Positions 49,331 to 59,737 of a stretch of 64,000 nucleotides of DNA are shown here, one piece after another. The stretch lies in NCBI RefSeq assembly GCF_029168945.1, contig NC_083601.1, positions 39,235,660-39,299,659 on the forward strand, read 5' to 3'. This stretch comes from Cannabis sativa (lineage: Eukaryota; Streptophyta; Magnoliopsida; Rosales; Cannabaceae). Each line of letters begins with the position of its first letter. Position 1 is the stretch's first letter. The notes under the pieces were generated by a model. The model did not search any database. It saw nothing but the letters and a program-made list of their open reading frames with translations, and was not told where the DNA came from. The translations under genes were made by a program, and so were the position numbers.

Positions 49331-50525
49331 CTTATCACGTGTCATGCTTTCAGACTTGCCTTGCCTTATCGTACATAAACTCATATTTTTTGTGTCGTGT
49401 CGTGCCTAAGTCTAATACTTTTCATGTCATGCCATGTCGTGCCTAAATTAACACATAATTTTTGTTATCGGATCGTGCTCGTGCCTCTCGGACTCGTGTC
49501 TGTTTCGTGTAAGCACAACTCCGGTCTTGCTAGCCTATCAAACTATATATTTAAACGTAGTGTATATCAACAATGTATCATTAACAATAGGCCGGCCATA
49601 TATATACATGATGTTTAGGTACTGAGGATGCATTCAAATAAATATAAGAGATTTAAAACAAAATTCGTATGATACCATTTTAGACTCTTCATATTTACTC
49701 AAAAGATTCTTTGTTAAAAAAAAATGATTATATGTTTTGGAAGTACTTTTTCTTGACTTTGTAATTCTTAAATTTGTTCAAAATATTTTAATTTAAATCT
49801 GGTTTTAGGTAACTATTTTGAACCAAAGTTACAAACTATGACTATGAGATTGAGTAAAAGTAATTTACTCTATTAATAATTAGGAATAGGATGTTGGAAT
49901 CTTGATTCTAGAGGTGATTGTGCAGCGGACAGTTTGGTGTTTTGCAAACATTTTGTATCACTTGCATATACATTTTAAGTAATTTTCTAAACTGCACTTG
50001 CACCACAAGTGTAGTATGACTGTATGAGCGGTTTACACATATTACAATTTTTTTTTTAATTTTAAAAAATGAAGATATCTTGTACACCTAAAGATGTTAG
50101 ATTTCGATATTGTTGTATTTTAGTAATAGTGGGCGACTAGAAGTACCGCATGAATGAATTATGAAGTATTAGAGTGTATTGGCCCAGTTTGTCAGCTAAA
50201 AAAGTGCAGCTTGCCGATTAAGCTTCAGCCCATTTAAATCTAGTAACTAGTAAATACGTTGTGGGCCTTTAGGAAGAGTTTCAGCATCTACTACCTTTAA
50301 TAGTTAAATCTTAGGAATAATTACATGAAACATCCATTTTTGTAAAAATTTTACAGTTTTACGTTCATTTTTTTTATCATAATTTTACAGTATTTTATAA
50401 AAATATAAAAAAATAACAAGAAAACTACATGAATTTAACAAAAAAAAGAAAAAAATAATATAAAAAACAAAGCAACATAAAAAATAATATACAAATAATG
50501 AAAAATTAACAATATATAACAAGAG
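49331..50525. other. Intergenic, gtcgtg-rich then AT-rich
   Basis: 49390-49520 repeats words such as gtgtcgtg, catgtcgtgcc and gtgctcgtgcc, typical of a decayed TE. The rest is A/T runs leading to the LINE target site. Confidence 0.45.
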
Positions 50526-50643
50526 AATAATATAAAAATACAGACATTCATTATACATAAAAACTATAGGGTGAAATTGTAAATATACGTGGAAATTACT
50601 CAATTATTTTTTACTTCCAGACTTTTCTCTCGACCCTCCCAGT

Positions 50644-51786
50644 ATGAACGAAGGTCTTTCATCTTCTCAGGCGTGTTCACACTCGATTCATCCCAGTTTC
50701 CACACGGTGAAACCGATGCCAAGCCCCAGATTGTTTGATCGCGGTGGCTCCGACTCCTCTTCCACTGAGACGCAGAACAGCTCGACCCACCCAAGCCAAG
50801 CGAGCCGTTCTCCCCTGCAGAAACCCAACCACCCCAGTCGAATCAACATTTACTCCGGCCTCCCTCCGAACTCAGCGACCAGAACAGGATTAAATGATCT
50901 CCTCACAGGTATTGATTTTCCCTTACATATTCTCCTATTCACTGTCAAATCTGCTCAGAGAAATTGGTTTTTTATTGAGCAATTTAGGTATATTTTTGGC
51001 CTTCCCATTAAATTGTACCCTGCAATTCGTACCTTCAAATGGATTTGGGGTAGTGAGAAACCTCTCAAATCAGTTGACAGAAGGGAGTTAATCCTTTTTG
51101 CCAATTTGAGTTCAAAATCCACATTAAATTCTATCTGTAAATGTGTTCTGCTCAGTCTTAAATTCAATACCCTTACGAAGCAACTCTACTCCACATTAAT
51201 TATCGCCGATGGGACTACTACTGCTGTGTTTTGTATTTACTTTGTTGGAAAATTTCTATTTATAGCTGTACAAATAAGCAGGTCTTCAACATACAACCTT
51301 GTCTCACACATCCCTCACTCCCTTCAAAGCTTTACGTACCTGGTTCTTTTGCATGTTATCTATAGTATATATCTTAGTCTTGCCTTTCCCCTATACGCCT
51401 TAATCACCCAAGTAATTATTCACTACCAAAATCCCTCTCTGTGGTCTAATATAGTTATAGTGTCTTCCTACTCCTATCTACACTCTCATATCACTTGCCT
51501 ATTATTGTTCTTTCTTCCCTGTAAGATTTTCAACATAGTTAAGTGTGTCTTATATATTACTTATCTTTATACTCTCTCTGCCAGTAAATTAGCTTTAGTT
51601 TTGTTATCCCCAGCGTCTGTTACCATTCTCAAAATCCCTCATTCGTCCATCCTCACTTACCCGTGCATCTATTGGTCTATTTGCTTTCCAAACTTTTTCC
51701 ACACCTCTCTAAAGACAATTTCTTTGCAATCACAGCTTGGTTTTTCTCTGTTTTGTGTCTTACTTCACACTCTTTTTGTCTGCTCA
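50644..51786 (+). other. Open 5' extension in frame with LINE ORF1
   Basis: 381 codons without a stop directly before ORF1 and in the same frame. The first 90 residues are Ser/Pro-rich; the rest is strongly hydrophobic (Leu, Ile, Ser, Tyr, Phe), as expected of T/C-rich non-coding sequence read in one frame. I read it as the 5' UTR, which happens to be open. An N-terminally extended ORF1 protein of 876 residues is the alternative. Confidence 0.6.
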
Positions 51787-53274
51787 ATGGATGATCTAAC
51801 CTCCTCTCTCTCTGTTGCTCTCAACTTAACAGAAACTGAATGCACTATCCAAACCCTCCATGATCACACTCCTGCAAATACCCCTGAAACCGAGCCTCAA
51901 CACACGCCTCCTTTTCTTGTTGTTAAAGTGCTCACTGTCAAGTCCTACAATCGGAAGAATTTTATCGAAAAAATGACAAAGAATTGGAATCATATCTCTA
52001 GGAATCCTGTGATCATTACCGAGCGCCCTCATGGCCTTTTCCTTGTTGAGTTTGGTTGTGATGGAGATAGGCGTCGGGTTTTGTTACAACAACCTTGGAC
52101 CTATCTCAACCAAGCTATCCTTATGGACATCCCGAACTCTTTGGATGTTCTCAATGGGGATAGCTTACTCAAAATCCCCCTTTGGGTTCAAGTTTTCAAT
52201 ACTCCTTTTCTCAAACGTTCCGAAGAGTTGGCGGCTCTTGTCTCCTCTTCACTCGGCCATATGTTGGAACTCTACAAGCCTTCCCTTCGTGAAACTTGGG
52301 GACCATATTTTAGGCTTAGAGTTATGTTTGATGTCGCACAACCCCTCCCTCGGGGCCTACCCATCCATTTCTCGGGTATCAACAAAGTTGTCTGGCTAGA
52401 GCTAAAATATGAGAATCTTCCTGACATTTGTTTCTTCTGTGGCCGAATGGGACATAGCTACAACAAAGGCTGCATGGACTATATGAAAGCTTGTGATGAA
52501 GCTCCCTTTCCCCCGGAGCTCAGGTATGACATCAAAACCATTACGGGCAAAGTAAAAGTTTCTACTAACGCTATGTTATGTCATGAACAGCTGAACTTTG
52601 CCAATCCTCCGGTAGCGCCCTTCATGACTTCCAACCCGGCTAGTGCGGTTTGTGTTGCTCCCCCGGAGATCATGCCTCCGTTTCCCACTTATGGCTCCCA
52701 AGACATCAACCCTTCTCATGGCCAAACACAACAAGTGGGACTCTTCAAATCTGGCCCATCCACCCTCCCACAAAACTTCCCACAATGGAACCAACCCGAT
52801 CCCACAAACAATGCACCAACCCACAACCATCCTCAAAATACTCTCGAGACAATTACACCGACATACACCGCCCTCATGAATGCTACTATGAGCAACTCTA
52901 GCGTCCAAAAAGCCTCCCCAACCTCCACACCGAACCAAGTCGTCACCTCCCAACATTCAAGTGGCTCCAATTCCACAAGCCAAAAACACTGCCATGTACC
53001 CTTACCCGAGAACATCCCTCTCCTTGACACAAGCAAGAGGCTTGAAGCCATGAACCTCACCTACCAACCGGGATTTGCTACCCCTTCGGGATCAAAAGCT
53101 TCAAGGAAAAGGAATAAGCCCGATTCAAAGGACAAATTCAAAAGGCAAACTGAAGTGGTCAATGGAGAGCTTCGTCACCAAATCAAACGCTCCCGCTCTG
53201 ACAACCCACAGGCCACTGAAATTTCTTCTGGAAACGCAGGCCTTGCCACTGAGCAGGCCTGCCCGCCACCATGA
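51787..53274 (+). CDS. LINE ORF1 protein (DUF4283 plus zinc knuckle)
   Basis: 495 residues from MDDLTSSLSVALNL. A DUF4283-type region (about 40-190, with FLVVKVLTVKSYNRKNF and WVQVFNTPFLKRSEE) is followed by a zinc knuckle at 215-229, CFFCGRMGHSYNKGC, with spacing C-x2-C-x4-H-x5-C, one residue longer at the end than the common C-x2-C-x4-H-x4-C. The second half is rich in Pro, Ser, Thr and Asn and ends basic. ORF1 proteins bind the LINE RNA. I chose the Met at 51787 because family proteins begin with this short acidic lead, although the frame is open upstream for a further 381 codons to 50644. The stop TGA overlaps the ORF2 start as ATGA. Confidence 0.87.
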   Translation: MDDLTSSLSVALNLTETECTIQTLHDHTPANTPETEPQHTPPFLVVKVLTVKSYNRKNFIEKMTKNWNHISRNPVIITERPHGLFLVEFGCDGDRRRVLLQQPWTYLNQAILMDIPNSLDVLNGDSLLKIPLWVQVFNTPFLKRSEELAALVSSSLGHMLELYKPSLRETWGPYFRLRVMFDVAQPLPRGLPIHFSGINKVVWLELKYENLPDICFFCGRMGHSYNKGCMDYMKACDEAPFPPELRYDIKTITGKVKVSTNAMLCHEQLNFANPPVAPFMTSNPASAVCVAPPEIMPPFPTYGSQDINPSHGQTQQVGLFKSGPSTLPQNFPQWNQPDPTNNAPTHNHPQNTLETITPTYTALMNATMSNSSVQKASPTSTPNQVVTSQHSSGSNSTSQKHCHVPLPENIPLLDTSKRLEAMNLTYQPGFATPSGSKASRKRNKPDSKDKFKRQTEVVNGELRHQIKRSRSDNPQATEISSGNAGLATEQACPPP

Positions 53275-56200
53275 AGCTTGTCAGTTGGAATGCACGAGGG
53301 TTAGGGAGTGACCGTGCATTCCGTAATCTCTCCCGTTTAGTTTCTTTTTGTAATCCTACTATCTTATTTATTATGGAATCTAGGCTTGCTAAGAATGCTG
53401 TAGACAATTTAAAGCACAAGCTCCATTTTGACTCGGGTTTAGAAATACCTAGGATTGGTAGAAGTGGGGGCTTGCTTTTATTTTGGTCAAATGATGTAAC
53501 TATCACTTTACTTTCTCAATCTATTAGCCATTTTGATTGCTATGTTTCGTGTACTGTTTCCAACGTGTTTTTCCATCTTACTTGTTTTTATGGTTCTCCG
53601 TTTGACTCTCTTAAGGCCCACACTTGGAATATCCTGAACAGAATTGGTAGGGATAACTCTCGGGACCCGTGGCTTATCATTGGGGACTTTAATGCATTCC
53701 TTTTTTCCCAGGATAAGCAAGGGGGAAATCCTGATAGGGGCCCTTCCTCTGACTTCAGACAGCTCCTTGACTCTTTTAACCTCTCTCCTCTTGACCCGTC
53801 TGGCCCCTTGCTCACGTGGAACAATAATGTCGCCTCCCCAAGGAACATTCAAGAGCGTCTGGACTGGGGTATCGTTAATAACCCTTGGACTGACAATTTT
53901 CCTGATGCTACCCTTGCTCATTTGGGTTTCTACGGCTCTGACCATCGAGCTCTTGAACTTGTCACCTCCAACCCCTCAGGTGCCCGTCCCAAAATTAAAA
54001 ATAAGCGGTTTCACTTCGAGAACGTTTGGCTGCAGGACCCAAATTGGAATCATGTTTTAGACCAGTCTTGGACTAGACTCCCAAACCAGAATGAACCCAT
54101 TCACAATTTGGTTGCTACCCAAAACGCTTGTGCTCAACACCTCAATAACTGGAACCACAAAAAGGATTTTAATTTTAAAAAGCACATCAGCGAGCTTGAG
54201 AAGCACCTCGAAATAGCCCGCTCTGCTCACATTTGGGACGACAACACTATTCGGAACATTAAAGAGCTCCAATCTAGGTTAGACTCACTTCTCTACAAAG
54301 AAGAAACCTATTGGAAGCAGCGTGCGCGGACCCAATGGTTAGCTCAGGGGGACAAGAACACCAAATTCTTCCACCGCTATGCCTCTCACAGAAAGAAAAC
54401 TAACAAAATCCATCAGCTTCACTTGGCCAACGGCGGAGTCGTCTCTGATGAAGAGAGCATAATCCGTGAGATGGAATCCCATTTTCACCATCTCTTTACA
54501 TCATCGAATCCCTCGGCGGAAGCTGTGGCTAAGGCTTTGGAAGGAATTGAAATTTCCCTTTCCGAGATAGATAAATCCTTTCTGGCTGAGGATTTCTCTT
54601 TGGAGGAAATTGAAAAAGCTTTTTTCCAGCTTCCCCCTGATAAAGCCCCCGGACCTGATGGTTTTAATTCTAATTTTTACAAAGCTAATTGGTCCTCGGT
54701 CAAGAATGATGTTCTCAAAGCGGCGGCAGACTTTCTCAATGAGAACGGGGACATTACCCCTCTCAACACAACCCTCATCACTCTCATTCCCAAAGTAAAA
54801 CAACCAACCACACTTTCTGAGTATCGTCCCATTAGCCTCTGCAATACCATCTACAAAGTTATATCAAAGACTATTGCAAATCGGCTGAAGCTCGTTCTCA
54901 ACAACTTGATCTCTCCCAACCAAAGTGCTTTCCTCCCTGATAGACTCATTTCGGACAACATTATTATTGCTCAGGAGGTAGCGCATTCTATAAAACTCAA
55001 GACTAGGGGCAAAAAAGGTTGGATGGCGGTCAAACTTGATATGGCCAAAGCTTTTGACAGAGTGGAATGGACCTTTATTGATGCTATCCTTCGAAAATTC
55101 CAATTCCCTGCCCACTTTGCCCATTTGGTGCTCTCCTGCATCTCCACGGCTTCTTTCAAATTCAATCTTAATGGTAGGATTTTAGGTAATGTTTCCCCGT
55201 CCAGAGGTATTCGTCAGGGTGATCCTCTCTCTCCTTATCTCTTTCTCCTCTGTGCAGAAGGCTTCTCCTCTCTCCTGCGCCAGAAAGAAAGAGATAACTC
55301 CCTCCCTGGCATTAAAGTCGCCAGGAGGGCCCCGGCCATTTCTCACCTGCTTTTTGCGGATGACAGTTTCCTTTTCTGTCAGGCTTCTATCAACTCTTGC
55401 AACGCCATCAAAGAGGTACTCGAAGTTTATGAAAGGGCCACTGGGCAAAAAGTTAACTTCCAAAAATCTTCCTTGTATTTTTCTCCTAATGTGGAGTTGC
55501 GAGACCAAACCTTGATCTCTGATTTTTTGAGGATTCCTGTGCGCCTTTCTTTTGAGAAATACCTGGGTCTTCCTCAACACATTGGCCGAACGAAGAAACA
55601 ACTGTTCCACTATCTTCATGATAAAGTCTGGGGCCATCTCCACAATTGGCGAAATAAAGTCTTCTCTAAAGGGGGCAAGGAGACCCTTCTTAAATCGGTC
55701 ATCCAAGCCATCCCTACTTACAGCATGGCTTGTTTCCGCCTCCCTGTGGCTACGTGTCGCTCTCTCGAATCCATCATGGCCAATTTTTGGTGGGGTTCTA
55801 ATGACAATAATCGTCCCAAAACCCACTGGCAAAGCTGGAAAAAACTTTGCAATTCCAAAAAGAATGGTGGGCTGGGTTTCCGTTCTCTGGTCCATTTTAA
55901 TCAGGCTATGCTGGCCAAGCAAGCCTGGCGCATTCTCAAACAGCCAAACTCAACGGTGTCCAAAATCTTATCTGCTCGATATTTCTCTCAGACCTCCTTC
56001 CTTAGCAGTTCAACGGGGCATTCTCCTTCTTTTGTTTGGCGTAGCATTTGCTGGGGAAAAGAGTTGCTTCGCAAGGGTCTTATCTCAAAAATAGGAAATG
56101 GACAGAACACATGCACTATTTCGGATCATTGGATTCCTGGTTTCCGTCAGGTTTCTCCCTTAACCCCTGTCCCGGAGAAGGTCGCATCTTTCATCACCCC

Positions 56201-57374
56201 TTCTATGTCTTGGGATACCTCTCAGCTTCAAAGTTGTTTCCCTCCCCACATAACCCAGGCTATCCTCTCCATTCCCCTTCCCCTCACCCCCTCCCAGGAC
56301 GATTTGATTTGGGAACCCTCAAATTCTGGGGTTTACACTGTTCGATCAGGCTATTATCTTAGTTTCTCTTCAACCTCCCCTCCGGACATCCCTTCTTCCT
56401 CCACCCCTTCGCCTTGGTGGAAATCCCTTTGGCACCTTTCCATCCCCGCCAAGGTGAAACATTTTGCCTTCCGAGCCACAAACTCGACCCTCCCTGCTGC
56501 CCAAAACCTAGCTTTTAGGAAAATCATACAATCCCCGGGTTGTAATCGTTGTGGAAACCAGGAAGAATCAGTGTCACACGCTTTGTTCTACTGTCAGAGT
56601 GTCCGGAAAGTCTGGAAAGGTACGCATTTTTATCCGTATATATTTTCATGCTCATCAGAGATTTTATTTCATGATTTGGCTCACATGGTTCATACATCCT
56701 TTCCCAAGAAAGATGTAGAACTTTTCCTGTGTATTGCTTGGTTTATTTGGTTTAACAGGAACAAAGCCCTCAAAGGCCTCCCTTGCGACCAACCCCAGGC
56801 CATTGCTAGTCTGGCTCAGAGCTTCTTGGCAGATTATAATGCGTCCTCATCAGTTCCAAGCTTCATGGGTCCCACTCGTTCAGTTCTTGCCCCCTCTTCT
56901 TGGATTCCCCCTGCCCATGGCCTCCTCAAGCTCAATGTTGATGCAGCGGTTCCTAAGACTGGCGGAAAAGTGGGCTTTGGTGGAGTTATCAGAAACAGTG
57001 AAGGTTTGGTTGTGGCCGCTCTCGCTCAGCCCTACTATGGCGGGGGCCCGGTTGCCACCCTTGAAGCAAAGGCTCTCCTCTCCCTGCTTCGATGGTGCAT
57101 TGAAGAACACTTTTTAGTTCAAGACATTGAAACGGATTGCAAATCCATCACTGATGCCCTTCACCATCACAAGGAAGACCTCTCAGTTTTCGGTGATCTC
57201 ATTTCGCAAATCAAAGAAACTTTATCTCTCTTCCCGGCTGCTCGAATAGCCCACATCAAGCGTAATGCAAATTCCTTGGCTGACAAATTGGCTCACTGGG
57301 CTACAGGGTTAGATGAAGTTGCTGTTTGGATAGGCGATGACCCCTGCGACTTAATGGACTTTCTTTCTTTTTAG
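53271..57374 (+). CDS. LINE ORF2: endonuclease, reverse transcriptase, RNase H
   Basis: 1367 residues. Apurinic-type endonuclease: NARGLG (7-12), Glu36, GDFNAF (Asp139) and SDH (Asp224-His225). Reverse transcriptase: LITLIPKV...SEYRPISLCN, GIRQGDPLSPYLF and the catalytic FADD (695-698; Phe in place of Tyr is normal in plant LINEs). Zinc-binding RVT domain with WWKSLWHLSIPAKVKHFAFR (about 1048-1067) and CNRCGNQEE...HALFYC (from 1091). C-terminal RNase H: LNVDAA (Asp1224), LEAKALLSLLRW, ETDCKSITDAL and RNANSLADKLAHWA. All catalytic residues I can check are present. The start ATG overlaps the ORF1 stop by ATGA, suggesting coupled termination and re-initiation. Confidence 0.95.
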   Translation: MKLVSWNARGLGSDRAFRNLSRLVSFCNPTILFIMESRLAKNAVDNLKHKLHFDSGLEIPRIGRSGGLLLFWSNDVTITLLSQSISHFDCYVSCTVSNVFFHLTCFYGSPFDSLKAHTWNILNRIGRDNSRDPWLIIGDFNAFLFSQDKQGGNPDRGPSSDFRQLLDSFNLSPLDPSGPLLTWNNNVASPRNIQERLDWGIVNNPWTDNFPDATLAHLGFYGSDHRALELVTSNPSGARPKIKNKRFHFENVWLQDPNWNHVLDQSWTRLPNQNEPIHNLVATQNACAQHLNNWNHKKDFNFKKHISELEKHLEIARSAHIWDDNTIRNIKELQSRLDSLLYKEETYWKQRARTQWLAQGDKNTKFFHRYASHRKKTNKIHQLHLANGGVVSDEESIIREMESHFHHLFTSSNPSAEAVAKALEGIEISLSEIDKSFLAEDFSLEEIEKAFFQLPPDKAPGPDGFNSNFYKANWSSVKNDVLKAAADFLNENGDITPLNTTLITLIPKVKQPTTLSEYRPISLCNTIYKVISKTIANRLKLVLNNLISPNQSAFLPDRLISDNIIIAQEVAHSIKLKTRGKKGWMAVKLDMAKAFDRVEWTFIDAILRKFQFPAHFAHLVLSCISTASFKFNLNGRILGNVSPSRGIRQGDPLSPYLFLLCAEGFSSLLRQKERDNSLPGIKVARRAPAISHLLFADDSFLFCQASINSCNAIKEVLEVYERATGQKVNFQKSSLYFSPNVELRDQTLISDFLRIPVRLSFEKYLGLPQHIGRTKKQLFHYLHDKVWGHLHNWRNKVFSKGGKETLLKSVIQAIPTYSMACFRLPVATCRSLESIMANFWWGSNDNNRPKTHWQSWKKLCNSKKNGGLGFRSLVHFNQAMLAKQAWRILKQPNSTVSKILSARYFSQTSFLSSSTGHSPSFVWRSICWGKELLRKGLISKIGNGQNTCTISDHWIPGFRQVSPLTPVPEKVASFITPSMSWDTSQLQSCFPPHITQAILSIPLPLTPSQDDLIWEPSNSGVYTVRSGYYLSFSSTSPPDIPSSSTPSPWWKSLWHLSIPAKVKHFAFRATNSTLPAAQNLAFRKIIQSPGCNRCGNQEESVSHALFYCQSVRKVWKGTHFYPYIFSCSSEILFHDLAHMVHTSFPKKDVELFLCIAWFIWFNRNKALKGLPCDQPQAIASLAQSFLADYNASSSVPSFMGPTRSVLAPSSWIPPAHGLLKLNVDAAVPKTGGKVGFGGVIRNSEGLVVAALAQPYYGGGPVATLEAKALLSLLRWCIEEHFLVQDIETDCKSITDALHHHKEDLSVFGDLISQIKETLSLFPAARIAHIKRNANSLADKLAHWATGLDEVAVWIGDDPCDLMDFLSF

Positions 57375-57419
57375 CGGGCTCCCTTTCTCTCAAAAAAAAA
57401 AAAATAATATAAAAATACA

Positions 57420-57718
57420 TCCAAATACAGTATTTTTGTAAATAAAATCTAAAAAATCATAAAAAAAATTACAAACTTCAGAAAAATTGTATTTTTGTAA
57501 TATTTTTTTTTTTTGTTGTTTTTGTTTTAGTTTTTGTATATATATATATTTTTTTTTTGAAATTATCCCTAAATTTTATTATTTTATATATAAAAAAAAA
57601 TAATCCTTGTACCTATATGAAAATATCATTTTACATGTTGCCACAAAAACACACGTATATATATATTTACATGTTCTTTAAAGGAAAAGAATTGACTTTT
57701 TTTTTTTTTTTATGTATT
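57420..57718. other. AT-rich flank of the LINE
   Basis: Homopolymer-rich non-coding sequence between the LINE target duplication and the fold-back element. Confidence 0.5.
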
Positions 57719-58081
57719 TATATAGGATTAATATTATTTCAGACTCTGTCTTTCACAAAAATTATCAATTAAATTTTTTATTTTATTAAATGATAAAATA
57801 GACCCTATATTTTTTAAAATTGTAAAATAGGATCCTGAACTGATTTTTTATTAAATAAAACTTAATAATAATTTGATGAAACTGGTTACATTTTGAGTAT
57901 TGTGTTAGAAATTGTCCTAAAGTTGGTCTTATTAAAAAATAAAATTATTAAAAATTGAGCTGAGGGTCCTATTTTTACTATTTTGGAAAATATAGGGTCT
58001 ATTTTATTATTTAACCAAATAGAAAGTCCAATTGGCAATTTTTATAAAACATAAGGTCCAAAATAGTATTTACCCTATATA
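57719..58081. mobile_element. Fold-back MITE with long inverted repeats
   Basis: About 363 bp. The left arm (57719-57840, with TATATAGG, then ttatttcagactctgtct and aaatagaccctatatttt) is the imperfect inverse of the right arm (about 57957-58081, aaaatatagggtctatttt ... aaggtccaaaatagtattt and CCTATATA). The arms are about 115 bp with a spacer of about 115 bp. No coding sequence. Superfamily not assigned. Confidence 0.7.
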
Positions 58082-58189
58082 ATAAAAGTAAAAAATTAAA
58101 AAGCTGACAAAAAAAAAAAAACTATAGAGTTATAGGTGTTACAATTTGTTATTATCCTAATACACTTGGTATTTATTTTTCTTTTATTC

Positions 58190-59232
58190 TTTCATAGACA
58201 AAAACAAGAATTAGTGTTATATCTTGGCCTAAAGACTAAAATCTTAAATCAAGATCTCTGGTGTAATGTTTTCCGTGGTAAGTACCATGTAAACGAGGAT
58301 CCTCCTTTTGGAACTTTAATCTCCATGCTTCAGCTTTGATAGTAGCTCGAGCTATTATTTCTTTGAGAGCCTTGATTCAGCAAGGGGGCTATCTTCTTGG
58401 AAATCTTCTCTCGATCTGTAAAACAATTGGCTTAGAAATTAATTCTCTTTTGAGCAATGGAATGTTAGATAGATCCAAATTACATGAATGGTTTGTTCCG
58501 AAGATTGCTGATAATTTTTCTCGCCTCGACCAACTTCGTTTGGGCATGGATATGATCTTCTCATATGGTTGGCTCGGAATAAGTGTTTCATGAGGGAGTG
58601 GTGGAGGCCCCAAATGTTACTCTTCAAAAGGTGAGGAATGGAGTTTTAGAGTTTCGTCATACGATGTCTGCTGACTTATTGTAACAGATTGAGGTTGGTG
58701 GTAGGGTAACATCTCCCGCCCCAGGCTCCAGTGACTTCAATGTGTTTGTTGATGCTGCGGTTCATGGTGGGGAGGCCTTTCTTGCTGTTTCAGTTTTGGG
58801 TAGAAAATATGTTTTCGTTTTGAGGCTCTTTCAGTTAAAGTTAGGTTGTCTTCCCCTCTCGAGACAAAGCCCCTTGCTCTTTGCCATTCTCTTGCCTGCG
58901 CTGTAGCCGTGGGTGAAGGTCCACCAATTTCTACTCTGACTGCCGCGAATTGGTGTTGGCTATTGATGCTAGGAGAACACATGTTTAAACACTTACTAAT
59001 GTTTTTCTATCTTTGTTTGAGTTGTTAGATGATTGCTTTTGTAATAGTATTTTTGATTTCCTAAAGCTCCAACGTTGCAACTCATGATATTGTTGAGTGA
59101 GCGACATCCTGTAATGTGACTCGTTTCCTTCTCTTAGGGAGGTTGCACTATTTGTTACTTTCCACGCTCTAGACTTGTTTGATTGTTTTTGTTTTGGCTA
59201 ATGAAATGTTCCAATTAGCAAAAAAAAAAAAA
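58190..59232 (+). pseudogene. 5'-truncated, decayed LINE fragment
   Basis: Translated pieces: ILNQDLWCNVFRGKY (end of the LINE reverse transcriptase region), then VARAIISLRALIQQGGYLLGN, and an RNase H stretch FNVFVDAAVHGG (58736-58771) with LALCHSLACA in another frame (58870-58900). It ends in a poly(A) run at 59219-59232. Stops and shifts are frequent. The 5' limit is uncertain. It differs clearly from the intact LINE at 50543. Confidence 0.7.
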
Positions 59233-59259
59233 ATAAATAAATAATAATAAAAAATAATG

Positions 59260-59737
59260 GCGTTTGGTGATACTTTTTTAATTAATTTTCTGTTTTTAAA
59301 AGTAAAAACGTGAAAATATTTTTTAAAAATATGTTTTATAAAATTGTTTTTACTTTTTAATTTTTTAATTGAGAATCAAAATTTTAAAAACAAAAAAAAT
59401 CACTTTCAATTTTTTTAAACAATTTTTTTTCTTAATCAATATTTTGCACTTCGATTAGACTCGGACCCAAATACCCCCGCGGTTTGTGGCGCTTAACCCG
59501 ACCTCTAACCTGAACTCGAATCTGACCTCGGACCTATAGACCCGACGTAAATAAAATCAAAATTTGAATATAAAAATGAACTTTACAGAACACATTTTTG
59601 TTTTCTGTTTTTAAAATTGAAAAACAAAAGTAGTTACACAACGTATTTTTGTTTTTTAAAAACAAAAAAATTTTAAAAACAAAATTTTACTCATTTTGTG
59701 ATTAAAAATTTAGAAAATAAAATTGTTACCAAACGGC
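59260..59737. repeat. MITE-like element with gcgtttggt ends
   Basis: Starts ggcgtttggtgatac and ends gttaccaaacggc. Between them lies a GC-richer, pyrimidine-rich insert near 59455-59545 (ctcggacccaaatacccccg). No clear target duplication. Confidence 0.45.

Larger units (their letters stand above)
50543..57402 (+). mobile_element. Full-length L1-type LINE with two intact ORFs
   Basis: Flanked by an exact 17-bp duplication, aataatataaaaataca, at 50526-50542 and 57403-57419, the second copy directly after the A tail (57392-57402). It has a long 5' region, ORF1 (51787-53274), ORF2 (53271-57374), a very short 3' UTR and poly(A). Neither ORF has a stop or shift. The body is markedly richer in GC than the flanks. 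The structure is that of plant L1-clade elements whose ORF2 ends in an RNase H domain. The intact state and perfect duplication indicate recent insertion of a copy with full coding capacity. Confidence 0.93.

Noticed and set aside
55182..55922. 246-codon open frame on the minus strand
   Set aside because: Antisense to the LINE reverse transcriptase; the real frame there has the catalytic motifs.
58737..58982. 81-codon minus-strand frame
   Set aside because: Antisense to a decayed LINE RNase H fragment that reads sensibly on the plus strand.
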